Source: Ectopseudomonas oleovorans
GTDB taxonomy: Bacteria > Pseudomonadota > Gammaproteobacteria > Pseudomonadales > Pseudomonadaceae
Direction of reading: 5' to 3'
Assembly: GCF_003052605.1 (NCBI RefSeq)
Contig: NZ_QASO01000036.1
Span: 1 to 39,404 of the forward strand
Length of the DNA: 39,404 nt
Shown one piece after another: positions 17,893 to 26,701 of the stretch; positions within the stretch are counted from its first letter, which is position 1, and every line of letters begins with the position of its first letter. The notes below the pieces were generated by a model, which had not been told where the DNA came from, searched no databases, and saw nothing but the letters and a program-made list of their open reading frames with translations. The position numbers and the translations under genes were made by a program.

Positions 17893-18729
17893 TCAGGCGG
17901 CGATCTCGTGGACGGCCAGCTGATAGGCGGTGTACTTGCGAATATTGATCACGCCGGTGTCGAACATCAGGTACTGGCCCTTGATGCCGAGCAGGGTACC
18001 TTCGGCCAGGGGCAGCTTGTCCAGATTGAAGCTGGTGATCTTGGCCGGATAGGCCTCGATGGGGTAACGAATCTCCAGCACGTCGGCGGTGCCCAGCGGC
18101 TGGATGGCTTGCAGGCCGAAGCGCTGCTGCAGTTCGGTGATGCCCGCACCGCAGCTGTCAAACAGTTGCTCGCGAATCACCAGCAGATCGACCGGCACGG
18201 CATCGCCCTTGAGCAGCGCGCGCCAGTTGGTCTTGTCCGCTACCTGGCTACGCAACAGGTCCTCGACGAAACCGGACTGCTGCCGGGTAGCCACGCGCAG
18301 AATGGGCAGCGCCTGGGTCGCGCCCTGATCGATCCAGCGCGTCGGCACTTGACTGGCACGGGTGATGCCCACCTTCACGCCACTGGAATTGGCCAGGTAG
18401 ACGATATGGTCGGTCATGCAGAACTGCTCGCCCCAACTCGGCTCGCGGCAGGTGCCGGCGTCGTAATGACACTTCTCCGGGCTCATGATGCAGATATCGC
18501 ATTGCGCCAACTTCTGCATGCAGGGGTAGCAATAACCCTGACTGAAGCTGGTCTTGGTCTTGCGTCCGCAGTGCGTGCAATGGATGGCACCGAGGTATTC
18601 CAGGCGCAGGTGCTTGCCCACCAGCGGGTTGACCGGTACTTCTTCGTCGCCAAGACGGAAGGCGTATTGCACCGGTGCGTCCAGGTGCGCCTTCATCTTG
18701 CTCAGCGAGCCACGTCCCAATTCACTCAT
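17893..18729 (-). CDS. DUF2797 cysteine-rich protein
   Basis: A 278-residue protein. The first half has three Cys-x2-Cys pairs (51/54, 67/70, 77/80), with further cysteines at 87, 94 and 104, so it very likely binds zinc. The following IVYLANSSGVKVGITR and PTRWIDQGA resemble the first part of a GIY-YIG/T5orf172 nuclease-like fold. That relation is my inference. The start codon overlaps the upstream stop (TGATG), so it is translationally coupled to the YeaC-type gene. A longer in-frame extension overlaps that gene and has no family similarity. Function unknown; conserved next to pepN in Pseudomonas. Confidence 0.88.
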   Translation of the reverse strand: MSELGRGSLSKMKAHLDAPVQYAFRLGDEEVPVNPLVGKHLRLEYLGAIHCTHCGRKTKTSFSQGYCYPCMQKLAQCDICIMSPEKCHYDAGTCREPSWGEQFCMTDHIVYLANSSGVKVGITRASQVPTRWIDQGATQALPILRVATRQQSGFVEDLLRSQVADKTNWRALLKGDAVPVDLLVIREQLFDSCGAGITELQQRFGLQAIQPLGTADVLEIRYPIEAYPAKITSFNLDKLPLAEGTLLGIKGQYLMFDTGVINIRKYTAYQLAVHEIAA

Positions 18730-18992
18730 CAGTGCAGGGTATCCGAGGACTTGAACAACAGGTTGGGTACCGGCTCGGATTTGCTGCTGCACTCCTGCGG
18801 CCCCATGTAACCGGTGCGTTCTTCTTCCGGCAGGTTCTGCACTTCCCAGGCGATCATCGCCTGCAGGCTCAGCTCTTTCTGTTCCTGGGTCAGCTTGCGG
18901 CCGTCCGGCCATTTACCGATTTCCACGGCCAGCTTGAGGCTTTCGTAGATTTCCGGGGTGATGTTTTCAATCGCATCGAGAAAGGACGACAT
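18729..18992 (-). CDS. yeaC: YeaC family (DUF1315) small protein
   Basis: An 87-residue protein. ITPEIYESLKLAVEIGKWPDGRKLTQEQKELSLQAMIAWE is the DUF1315 signature shared with E. coli YeaC. The molecular role is unknown to me. ATG 18992 has GGAG 6 nt upstream. The in-frame extension to 19073 is rejected because it would translate a palindromic repeat. The stop overlaps the DUF2797 start by one base. The gap to the preceding rhomboid gene contains a palindromic repeat (19014-19066) that may uncouple the two halves of the operon. Confidence 0.92.
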   Translation of the reverse strand: MSSFLDAIENITPEIYESLKLAVEIGKWPDGRKLTQEQKELSLQAMIAWEVQNLPEEERTGYMGPQECSSKSEPVPNLLFKSSDTLH

Positions 18993-19013
18993 ACAGCTCT
19001 CCAAGTAAATCAT

Positions 19014-19066
19014 AGGGCGGGTGAAACCCGCCGAAACGCCGAGCTGGCGGGTTGCCCCCGCCTTAC
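19014..19066. repeat. GGGCGGGT palindromic repeat pair, copy 1
   Basis: TAGGGCGGGTGAAACCCGCC and GGCGGGTTGCCCCCGCCTTAC face each other across 13 bp. Each arm is itself a hairpin. The same family occurs at 26753-26804. It sits between two co-directional genes, so it is probably transcribed. Confidence 0.75.
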
Positions 19067-19082
19067 AGGTCAAAAAGTCGAA

Positions 19083-19943
19083 TCAAGCGCTACGTCGGGC
19101 CAGCATACCGCCAAGCAGCCCGGTCAGGCAGCCGGTGAGCAAGCCGCCGACGTGCGCGGCGTTGGCGATGGCGCCGAACTGCAACAACTCGAAGATGCCG
19201 GTCATGCAGATCAGCAGCCAGGCCAGCATCATCACCAGCACGCCGGGCGGCAGACGATAGGCAGCATTCGGTGCCAGACGCTGGTAAATCCAGCAATGCC
19301 CGAGCAGACCATAAAGTACGCCGGACAACCCGCCGAACAACGACGGCCCGGCCCACCAGTATTGGGCGAAATTCGACGTCAGGCCGAACAACAGGGTCAG
19401 CCCGAGCAGGCCGATGGCCCCCTGGCGAAATTCGATGCGCCGCCCCAGTTCCCAGTACCACAGGCTGTTCATCGCCAGGTGCAGCCAGCCGAAGTGAATC
19501 AGCATCGGCGTGATCAGGCGCCACCACTGACCGCTGCCCAAAGTGGCATCCAGATAGGTCAGATAAATGCGCTCACCGTCGATACGAAAATCGACGAAGC
19601 TCAGCCAGCGAATGGTGGAAAAGTTCTCGCCCGCCAGGGTCACCGCAAAGACGATGAAGGTGGTCAGCAACATCAACGCCGTGACCGGGCTGCTCCGTAG
19701 CTGAGTGGCGAAACTCTCGCGCACAGGGGCGACGCTTGGCGGCAGCTCTCCGGCATCATCGCCCTGCGGATGACGCGCATAGAGCTCGCGCACCTGCTCT
19801 GCAAGCTCCTGCCCCGGCACCCAGAGCACCTGCTCGCCGCCCTCTTCCGATACCCGGTGCGGCACACGCAAACGCTGCAGCAGAGCGATGAAACCGCTCA
19901 AATCGCGATCCAGCGGCAAGCGCAACACAACCACAGCCGTCAT
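19083..19943 (-). CDS. glpG: Rhomboid intramembrane serine protease (GlpG-like)
   Basis: Cleaves substrates within the inner membrane. The 286 residues begin with a small cytoplasmic domain of GlpG type (about 1-65), then six TM helices. The oxyanion region HLAMNS gives His155 and Asn159, the nucleophile is Ser207 in GGLSGVLYGLLGH, and the catalytic His264 is in AHVGG. The spacing follows E. coli GlpG (His150, Asn154, Ser201, His254). GGAGG lies 7 nt before the start. The start overlaps the stop of the phosphoesterase gene by 4 nt (ATGA), so the two are coupled. Confidence 0.93.
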   Translation of the reverse strand: MTAVVVLRLPLDRDLSGFIALLQRLRVPHRVSEEGGEQVLWVPGQELAEQVRELYARHPQGDDAGELPPSVAPVRESFATQLRSSPVTALMLLTTFIVFAVTLAGENFSTIRWLSFVDFRIDGERIYLTYLDATLGSGQWWRLITPMLIHFGWLHLAMNSLWYWELGRRIEFRQGAIGLLGLTLLFGLTSNFAQYWWAGPSLFGGLSGVLYGLLGHCWIYQRLAPNAAYRLPPGVLVMMLAWLLICMTGIFELLQFGAIANAAHVGGLLTGCLTGLLGGMLARRSA

Positions 19944-20914
19944 CGCGGCGCCTCCTGAGGGTCGACATCGACCCAGACGAATTTACCCGCGTCCAGACGT
20001 GTTTCCTGATCCAGACGATAAGCCACCAGGCGGCCACCGACCACCGCGCTGTAATCCAGGCAGGCCAGGTTGGGCCTGATCGGCGCCGGCTTGCCACGTC
20101 GCCAGTAGTGACCGACGAACAGCAGCGGCTCATGCGCGCCGTACCTGAGCAGCTCGTCCTTCTGCAGTTCGGTCAACGGCGTCTGCGCCGCCAGCTCCGG
20201 CAAGGCATCGGGCTGGAAGACGATATCGCCATAAGTCTTCGGGTCCTCCTCCCAGAACTTGGTGCGGAAGTACGAGCGGGTGAAGCCATCGCCGCTGGTC
20301 AGGGTCAGACCATGCGGCAGACGCATGTCGGTCCCGCGTAACAGGCGATCGAGCGCCATGTTGGCGAAACTGCCGGGCACCGCCGAGGCCTGCAGGAAAT
20401 GTTCGTCGATGCAGCCATCGGGAAATTGCGCCTTGAGCGGCGTGATCAACTCATCATCCCAGCAGGCGTGCACCACGCGGAAGCGCCCGGCGTCGATGAA
20501 CAGTGGCATCTCGTAGAACCAGCGCAGGAATTCGCGCCACTCCTGCGGGTGATCCTCGAACTGCGCCAATGTCTCGCGCATCAGGCGCTGATGCCGTGGG
20601 CTGTGTTCGCGCACGTACTGGCGGCCACTACCCGGCGGCGCCGGCGTGCTCCAACCCAAGGCATTGAACTCGTGATTGCCCATGATGCACAGCGCCTGGC
20701 CGGCGCGGACCATGTCATGCACCAGATGCAGGGTTTCACGGATGCCCGGGCCGCGGTCGACCAGGTCACCCAGGAAGATCACCATGCGCGTCGGATGGCA
20801 CCACACGCCACCCTGGCGGCTGTAACCCAGCCGTTCGAGCAGGCGTTCGAGGGTTTGCGCACAACCGTGGATATCACCGATCAGGTCGTAGCCACGACGG
20901 GGGTCGAGGGACAT
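19940..20914 (-). CDS. Calcineurin-like metallophosphoesterase
   Basis: A 324-residue cytoplasmic protein of the Ser/Thr phosphatase / diadenosine tetraphosphatase-like group. Metal-binding blocks are in order: GDIHG near residue 12, GDLVDRGPG, GNHEFNALG, and later VHACWDD and FVGHYWRRG supplying His ligands. Substrate cannot be told from sequence; a nucleotide or phosphoprotein substrate is possible. The start codon directly follows the nadK stop with no gap (TGA-ATG), so it is coupled to nadK. Confidence 0.9.
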   Translation of the reverse strand: MSLDPRRGYDLIGDIHGCAQTLERLLERLGYSRQGGVWCHPTRMVIFLGDLVDRGPGIRETLHLVHDMVRAGQALCIMGNHEFNALGWSTPAPPGSGRQYVREHSPRHQRLMRETLAQFEDHPQEWREFLRWFYEMPLFIDAGRFRVVHACWDDELITPLKAQFPDGCIDEHFLQASAVPGSFANMALDRLLRGTDMRLPHGLTLTSGDGFTRSYFRTKFWEEDPKTYGDIVFQPDALPELAAQTPLTELQKDELLRYGAHEPLLFVGHYWRRGKPAPIRPNLACLDYSAVVGGRLVAYRLDQETRLDAGKFVWVDVDPQEAPR

Positions 20915-21802
20915 TCAGTCCTGCCCTCCCAGGCGGCTGCCCCATCCAAGCTTGGTGCGGCAGACCTCATAGTAGTTGTGATCCAGCGGGTGGATCAGGC
21001 GCAGCTTCTGCGCCTTCTTGGCCACATGCAGGGTATCGCCCGGCGCGCAGGTGAAATGATTCTGGCCGTCACAGGAGACCTGCGGATAAATGGTCATATC
21101 CGGCGACACCACCACCTTCAGCTCACTGTGCCCGTCAACCACGATGGGCCGGCTGGACAGGGTGTGTGGGTACATAGGCACGACCACGATGGCATCGAGC
21201 TTGGGATGCATGATAGGCCCGCCAGCGGACAGCGCATAAGCGGTAGACCCCGTGGGCGTGGCGACGATCAGGCCGTCGGCCTTCTGGCTGCAGACGAACT
21301 GGCCATCGATGTACAGCTCAAACTCGATCATCCGCGTCGACTTGCCGGGGTGCAGCACCACGTCGTTGAGCGCGTCGCCCTGGCCGATGGCCTCGCCCTG
21401 ACGACGCACCTCGGCTTCGAGCAAGAAGCGATTCTCGGTCAGGTACTGGCCTTCGAGCACCTGCGCCACCTTGAGCTCAAGCTCATCAGGGCGAATATCG
21501 GTGAGAAAACCCAGACTGCCACGGTTGATCCCCAGCACCGGCACCTTGTGCCGTGCCAGGGCGCGGGCGGCGCCGAGCATGCTGCCGTCGCCACCGACGA
21601 CGATCACCAGGTCGCAGACCTCGCCAAGCATCTTGCGTGAGGAGGTTTGCAGGCCGTGTCCCGGCAGCAGGTCGGCGATGGTGTCCTCGAGGATCACATG
21701 CAGGTGGCGGTCGAGCAGAAAGCGCTTGAGTCGCCGCACGGTTTCCAGCACCCGCGTGCTACCCAGGCGCCCGATGATGCCGACATTGCGAAATTGCTCC
21801 AT
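20915..21802 (-). CDS. nadK: NAD kinase
   Basis: Phosphorylates NAD to NADP using ATP or polyphosphate. At 295 residues it has the diagnostic VVGGDGSMLGAAR, NRGSLGFLTD, the glycine-rich TPTGSTAYALSAGGPI and HTLSSRPIV blocks. The start at 21802 has a GGGAG site 4 nt away. It is the first gene of the run through pepN and is divergent from the DUF1853 gene, with 97 bp between. Confidence 0.97.
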   Translation of the reverse strand: MEQFRNVGIIGRLGSTRVLETVRRLKRFLLDRHLHVILEDTIADLLPGHGLQTSSRKMLGEVCDLVIVVGGDGSMLGAARALARHKVPVLGINRGSLGFLTDIRPDELELKVAQVLEGQYLTENRFLLEAEVRRQGEAIGQGDALNDVVLHPGKSTRMIEFELYIDGQFVCSQKADGLIVATPTGSTAYALSAGGPIMHPKLDAIVVVPMYPHTLSSRPIVVDGHSELKVVVSPDMTIYPQVSCDGQNHFTCAPGDTLHVAKKAQKLRLIHPLDHNYYEVCRTKLGWGSRLGGQD

Positions 21803-21899
21803 GGGACTCCCGCCAGACAGATAAGAAACGATGAGGGATTATCGGCCAAAGCTCTGGCCGGCAGCAAACCGCCTCTGTTACTGCGCTATGCTCGGGGCC

Positions 21900-22832
21900 A
21901 TGAGCAATCCCGAACTGCTGCATGACCTGCTGCTTGAGCTGCGCACCCCGGCTGTGCGTGACTTGGCCTGGGCGCTGTTCTCGCCACCCATGCTGGGTGA
22001 GACCACGAAAGTCCAGCGTCATCCGCTACAGGCCAGTTGCTGGACGCGGCAACCGCAGCGGCTGGCTGACTGGCTCGTGCAGCAGGACAACGATGCCGAT
22101 GCCCTGCATGCCTGGCTGGCCGCGAAACCGGTGCGCCGCCTCGGTCTCTATTACGAACGCCTGTGGCAGTTCGCCCTGCACGCGGCGCCGGATGTCGAGG
22201 TCGTCGCCGCCAACCTGCCGATCCGCCAGAACGGCCAGACCCTGGGCGAACTGGACCTGCTGCTGCGCGACGCAGAAGGCGAACACCATCTTGAATTGGC
22301 GGTGAAGTTCTATCTCGGCACGGACGGCAGCGACGCCGCTGACTGGCTAGGCCCGGGCAGTCATGATCGGCTCGATCTGAAACTGAGCCACCTCGCGCAG
22401 CACCAGTTACCCCTGTCTTCGCGCCGCGAGGCACGGGTAGCGCTGAACGACCTGCAACTGGGCGAAACCCGATCCGCCTTCTGGCTCGGCGGCTACCTGT
22501 TCTATCCCTGGCCTTATGGTTGCCCATCACCTCGCGGCGCGGGTACCGAGCACTGCCGGGGCAATTGGCTACACCAGTGCGACTGGGATGCTTTCGCCGC
22601 GACCAAACCAGACGCTCGCTGGCAACCCTTGCCGCGATTGGCCTGGCTCGCACCCGCGCTGATAAAGACTGGCGAGGCCTGGCCCGCAGACACCTTCCAG
22701 CAATGGCTGAAGCTGTTACGACCGGACGCTCAGGCGCAGCTGCTGGTGCGCCTGGAGGAAGATCACGCCGGGGATTGGCGAGAGGTCGAACGAATCTTTC
22801 TGGTCAACGATCAGTGGCCGGCGCAGTCGTAG
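21900..22832 (+). CDS. DUF1853 family protein
   Basis: A 310-residue cytoplasmic protein. The central segment GQTLGELDLLLRDAEGEHHLELAVKFYLG has the form E/D-x-D-...-E-x-x-x-K seen in PD-(D/E)XK nuclease-like folds. I read this as a possible nuclease-like core (inference). Otherwise the family is uncharacterised. The start at MSNPELLHDLLLELRTPAVRDLAWALFSPP fits the family. The ribosome site is weak. It is divergent from nadK. Confidence 0.85.
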   Translation: MSNPELLHDLLLELRTPAVRDLAWALFSPPMLGETTKVQRHPLQASCWTRQPQRLADWLVQQDNDADALHAWLAAKPVRRLGLYYERLWQFALHAAPDVEVVAANLPIRQNGQTLGELDLLLRDAEGEHHLELAVKFYLGTDGSDAADWLGPGSHDRLDLKLSHLAQHQLPLSSRREARVALNDLQLGETRSAFWLGGYLFYPWPYGCPSPRGAGTEHCRGNWLHQCDWDAFAATKPDARWQPLPRLAWLAPALIKTGEAWPADTFQQWLKLLRPDAQAQLLVRLEEDHAGDWREVERIFLVNDQWPAQS

Positions 22833-22850
22833 CCCGATGCAATCCGGGAT
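22829..22850. repeat. CCCGG-type short palindromic repeat, copy 1
   Basis: GTAGCCCGATGCAATCCGGGAT overlaps the DUF1853 stop codon. It resembles GTAGCCCGGTAAAGCCGGGATT at 35559-35580. This is a short dispersed palindrome common in Pseudomonas. Confidence 0.55.
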
Positions 22851-22912
22851 GCTGCTACCGGCAATCCGCGGGCGTCACCCACCTCGTTGATAGGCCGCAG
22901 GGCCAGCGCCAA

Positions 22913-24022
22913 TCAACGGCTACGCTCGGTACGCCCGCCGGAACGCGCCAGGTACCCCGCCCCGCTTTCACACAGCAGCGCATCACGCTGCACCGCCGGC
23001 AGGACGTCCAGGCCTCCGCGCAAGGCATAAACGCTGTAACCCAGTTGCGAGAGCAGAAACACTGCACTGCTGCTGCGCTTGCCGCTGTCGCAATAGCACA
23101 GGTAGGTACGTGAGCGATCCAGCAGGCGCGCCTTGAGGCGCAACAGCTGCAGCGGCATATGCAGTGCTTGCGGCGCATGCGCCTTTTCGTACTCCTCCAG
23201 CAGGCGTACGTCGAGCCACTGCGCGCCCTGCGTCAGCAACCTGGCGCCCTCGCCCAGCGACACCTCGGCCACGACTGGAGCCTTGAGCAAAGCAAAGAAA
23301 TCCTGACGATCCAGGCGCAACACACTGCCCGCCTCGACCATGGTCACCGTGGCATTGCGTGGCCGATCAGCAAGCAGCGCTTCTTCACCGAAACAGGCGC
23401 CCACCTCTAGCTCCGCCAGCACCTGGTGATCACTGCCGGCGCCGCGAATCACCTCGGCGCGGCCGCTTTCCAGGAAATAGCAGCAATCGCCAGTGGCACC
23501 CTCTTCGATAATCTGGCTGCCAGCCGCCAGCTCGATCTTCTGCAAGCGAGCGAGCATGTTCTGCACGTTGGCCGGCGGCACCTTGGCAAACAAGGGGTTT
23601 TCCAGCAGCCGCTCCAGCCACTCGACATCGGCGCCACTCTGTTGCAGCGCCAGCAGCAGGTCCTGATGCGCCAGGCGCCAGGTCAGCAGGCGATCGAGCG
23701 TGGCACTGTCGATCATCAGCACGCTGATATCGGTCAAGGCGCGAGCGTCATGCAACCGTGGCAGGCCGGGTGACACCGGGTGACAGCTGATCTCGCTGCC
23801 GGCCTGCAACGTCTGCGTCCTGCCCGCGGCATCCTGCAGCTGCAACTCGCCGGCCAGCAGATAGCAGGTCAGGCGCGCCTGATCCCCCTGACGAAACAGC
23901 AGTTGCCCGGCCAGCAGCGGCTGCGGCACCAACTGGCTACGCAACTCGCGCCACTGCTGCGCGGAAAGCGCGTTGAGCGGCGTCAGGCTGCGCAGTTGTT
24001 CGGGGGTAAGGGGTTCGCTCAT
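22913..24022 (-). CDS. Double cyclic-nucleotide-binding domain protein with C-terminal rhodanese domain
   Basis: A 369-residue cytoplasmic protein. Domain 1 (about 20-120) is a degenerate cNMP-binding jelly roll without the phosphate cassette. Domain 2 (about 135-250) has an intact cassette, FGEEALLADRPRNATV (211-226), with the Glu and Arg that bind cyclic nucleotide phosphate and ribose. The rhodanese domain (about 262-350) has its active-site loop at CDSGKR with Cys311. No DNA-binding domain is present, so this is not a CRP-type regulator. It may couple cAMP or c-di-GMP sensing to sulfur transfer (inference). The start is 22 bp after a PLP enzyme that may release sulfide from D-cysteine, which is suggestive. 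Confidence 0.85.
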   Translation of the reverse strand: MSEPLTPEQLRSLTPLNALSAQQWRELRSQLVPQPLLAGQLLFRQGDQARLTCYLLAGELQLQDAAGRTQTLQAGSEISCHPVSPGLPRLHDARALTDISVLMIDSATLDRLLTWRLAHQDLLLALQQSGADVEWLERLLENPLFAKVPPANVQNMLARLQKIELAAGSQIIEEGATGDCCYFLESGRAEVIRGAGSDHQVLAELEVGACFGEEALLADRPRNATVTMVEAGSVLRLDRQDFFALLKAPVVAEVSLGEGARLLTQGAQWLDVRLLEEYEKAHAPQALHMPLQLLRLKARLLDRSRTYLCYCDSGKRSSSAVFLLSQLGYSVYALRGGLDVLPAVQRDALLCESGAGYLARSGGRTERSR

Positions 24023-24044
24023 GAGGATTTCCAGGCTCCGCTGG

Positions 24045-24986
24045 TCAGACCTGAGTGTAGTCGGCACTAGCGCCCATCAACACCCGTCGACCTTGCAAGC
24101 CGCCAGTATGAATGAAGATCAGCCGAGTGCCGCGTGCGAGTTGACCTTGCTCGCAGAAATCGCGCAGCGCCATCAACGCCTTGCCGGTATAAACAGGTTC
24201 CAATGGCACACCGCAGGCTTGCTCGGTTTCCAGGATGAACTGGCGCAGCGGCTCATCGATACGGGCAAAACCGCCGCGTGCTGCCTCGATCAGTTGGTAA
24301 CGCCGCGCCGACGCCCCAGCCTCGTCCAGCAACGTGGCGACCTGAGTGACGACGCCGTGATCATTGGGTACCGCCTGCGCGCCGAACACGCGGCGCCGAA
24401 CATCACCCAGCAGCAGACCAGCCAGGGTGGTGCCGGTCCCCGCAGCCAGCCACCAGGCATCGAAATCGGACCAGCCGATATCGGCCAACTGCGCTTCGGC
24501 CATCGCCACCAGACAGCTGCAGCCACTAGCGCCCTGAAGGCCCAGGCCGCCCTCGCCGATTACCTGGAAACCCGGATAGCGGGCGAGCCAGGGCGCCCAG
24601 AAGTCCGGCTGATGCCGCGCACGGTAGCCGCCGTAACCCAGCCAGTGCAGCGTCATGCCCATGCGCTGCAGATCATCGACGGTCGGGGTCTGCTGCGCTT
24701 CACCACGCAACAGACCGACGCAGGCGAAACCGAAACGCCGGCCCGCCGCCGCCAGCGCATGCAAATGATTGGAGTGCGCTCCCCCCAGGCTGATCACCCC
24801 CTGCGCGCCGGCCGCAGCGGCCTGCTCAAGATAGGGCGCGAGCTTGAACCACTTGTTGCCGGACAGCAGTGGGTCGACAAGATCCAGGCGCAGGCAGGCG
24901 AGCTCGACGCCGGCAGCCTCGAGCCAGTCCAGTTGCAGAGGTTGTAGCGGCGCCCGCGGGCGCCAGGTGGGAATCCGTATTGGCAA
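24045..24986 (-). CDS. PLP enzyme, ACC deaminase / D-cysteine desulfhydrase family
   Basis: A 313-residue fold-type II PLP enzyme. SGNKWFKLAPYL contains the PLP lysine, and SLGGAHSNHLHALAAAG is the cofactor-anchoring loop. AGTGTTLAGLLLG binds the PLP phosphate, and YTGKALMALRDF and FIHTGGLQG follow. Family members deaminate 1-aminocyclopropane-1-carboxylate or break D-cysteine to pyruvate, sulfide and ammonia. Which one applies here cannot be told. The open frame starts at TTG 24986, 2 bp after the previous stop, with no clear Shine-Dalgarno, so the start is uncertain. Probably coupled to the coiled-coil gene upstream and to the rhodanese gene downstream. Confidence 0.88.
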   Translation of the reverse strand: MPIRIPTWRPRAPLQPLQLDWLEAAGVELACLRLDLVDPLLSGNKWFKLAPYLEQAAAAGAQGVISLGGAHSNHLHALAAAGRRFGFACVGLLRGEAQQTPTVDDLQRMGMTLHWLGYGGYRARHQPDFWAPWLARYPGFQVIGEGGLGLQGASGCSCLVAMAEAQLADIGWSDFDAWWLAAGTGTTLAGLLLGDVRRRVFGAQAVPNDHGVVTQVATLLDEAGASARRYQLIEAARGGFARIDEPLRQFILETEQACGVPLEPVYTGKALMALRDFCEQGQLARGTRLIFIHTGGLQGRRVLMGASADYTQV

Positions 24987-24988
24987 GG

Positions 24989-26356
24989 TCAGCTGACAGT
25001 GCGCAGACGACTACTCGCCTTGTGCCGCGCGCAGCAGTTCGAATCACCCAGGGTGAAACGGCTGGGCGTATCGACACGATCGATGGGAATGGCACAGCGC
25101 TCCCCACTGGGCAAGGATGCGTCGCAGCTGGGCTGCTGATAATGCGCCAACCAGTGCCGATACTGCTCTTCGGAAACGAAGCATTTGCCAGCGGCGTAGG
25201 CCATGGGATTGTCCTGATAGCGGGCGACATCCTGCAGGGGAATGGTCAGGTGCCCGGCGCCGGGATGGTACACCACGAACACCACGCCAAGCTTGGCCAG
25301 GCGATCCAGCACCTGATCACCGCCCTGACTGGCGAATGCATCGCGCTCACGCTTGAGGCGTTCGATTTCCGCTTGCAACTGGGCATCCAGCTCGTTGCGA
25401 TAGGCCAGTTCGACGTCGCGTATGGCAATCTGTTCCTTGTACTCCGCCACGGCCGCAGCGACCTTGGCGCGCATTTCACCATCGTACTGCGCACGCAGGA
25501 TGTCGCCCTCGGTACGACCCTGACGCTCCAGGGTACGCAGCTGTTGAGTCATGTCTTCACGGCTGCTCTGGAAACTTTCGGCCTGGGCGGCCAGTTGCGC
25601 TTTGAGGTTGGCGTTGAGCTCCTCCTGCTGGCGCAGCGCCTGATGCAGTCCATGGATCTGCGCCTGCAGATTCTTGCTCTGCTCCTCGCTGGCCAGTTTG
25701 AACTTGGCCAGCTCGTCTTCATGCTGCTGGGTCAGGCTGGTGATGCGCAGGCGCTGCTGCTGAATCAGTTGCGCGGTCTTGGCGCGATGTTCATGATCCA
25801 TCTTCTGCGCCAGTTGTTCGGCCACTTCCTTGGCCGGATCCGGCGCATACCATTTGTCTTCGGAGGCAACCTGCAAACGCTCGGCAACCACCGACTGGGC
25901 ACTGTCGTCCTCGATCAAGAGCCCGAGCTGGTTACGTTTGACTGCATCGCGCAGCAATACCAGATCGTTTTGCCCCGGCGCCAGACTGGGGTCCCACAGG
26001 TGCATCTGGTGCCAGGACACCGGGCACTGACTGCGACAAGCCAGACGAATCGGCCCAGCGCCAAGATCCGGACCACGGCCGGCACGCTCGGCCAGATGTT
26101 GTAGAGGAATATTCCAGCCCTTGTCGGGGCGGCCGTCTTCGTCGAAATCCAGAAAGAAGAACACCGCCGCCCTGACCAGCAGGCGCGGATTGATCACCAC
26201 GAACACCGCACGCATCTGCTCGTCGGCGAACTCGGGCATGTTCACTACACCATCGAGCAAGGCTTCGAACTCAGGGAACATCATCTGTTTGCAGATACCG
26301 CGTTCACTGAAGAACATCACGGCTTCCACCATCTGCGGCTTGTTCTGCATGCTCAT
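24989..26356 (-). CDS. Coiled-coil protein of unknown function, conserved in Pseudomonas
   Basis: A 455-residue protein. Residues 1-165 form a globular N-domain (EAVMFFSERGICKQMMFPEFEALLDGVV). Residues 175-345 are a long Gln/Glu/Arg-rich coiled coil, followed by a small domain (350-405) and a cysteine-containing tail (Cys411, 421, 441, 442 and a His) that could bind metal. There is no ATPase motif, so a chromosome-partitioning label would not be justified. ATG 26356 has AGAGG 7 nt upstream. The open frame extends further upstream without family-like sequence. It heads a three-gene unit with the PLP enzyme and the cNMP-rhodanese protein. Confidence 0.8.
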   Translation of the reverse strand: MSMQNKPQMVEAVMFFSERGICKQMMFPEFEALLDGVVNMPEFADEQMRAVFVVINPRLLVRAAVFFFLDFDEDGRPDKGWNIPLQHLAERAGRGPDLGAGPIRLACRSQCPVSWHQMHLWDPSLAPGQNDLVLLRDAVKRNQLGLLIEDDSAQSVVAERLQVASEDKWYAPDPAKEVAEQLAQKMDHEHRAKTAQLIQQQRLRITSLTQQHEDELAKFKLASEEQSKNLQAQIHGLHQALRQQEELNANLKAQLAAQAESFQSSREDMTQQLRTLERQGRTEGDILRAQYDGEMRAKVAAAVAEYKEQIAIRDVELAYRNELDAQLQAEIERLKRERDAFASQGGDQVLDRLAKLGVVFVVYHPGAGHLTIPLQDVARYQDNPMAYAAGKCFVSEEQYRHWLAHYQQPSCDASLPSGERCAIPIDRVDTPSRFTLGDSNCCARHKASSRLRTVS

Positions 26357-26701
26357 TGAGGACCCTCTGGACCAACCGGGAATACGTCGCGTGACAGCGC
26401 AGCGCAGACTCTGCACCGATATCGTCCTTGATACCTCGAGCAAGTCTAGGGGAAAACCCAACCACAGCAATGTGACTGGGTTGGCACTCACTCTGCGAGC
26501 CAGCCCAAATAGGCCACTGCTTGGCGCAAAAATGTGACCAGACCGGAAAGTACGAAAGCTGCCAGCGGTCCGGTCCGCCGGGATGAGTAACAGCCTGCCC
26601 AACACAACTCTATCGGCGGATTCTTGCTTTTCACCCCTGCCTCACAAGCGGAATTTTGCCTATTTCAGCCCGTAGCATTGGGCTCATCCGCTCTAGAGCT
26701 T

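Noticed and set aside
15403..18810. A 1,135-codon open frame on the plus strand opposite pepN and DUF2797
   Set aside because: It mirrors the third-position GC bias of the real minus-strand genes, has no recognisable domain, and crosses two well-supported genes.
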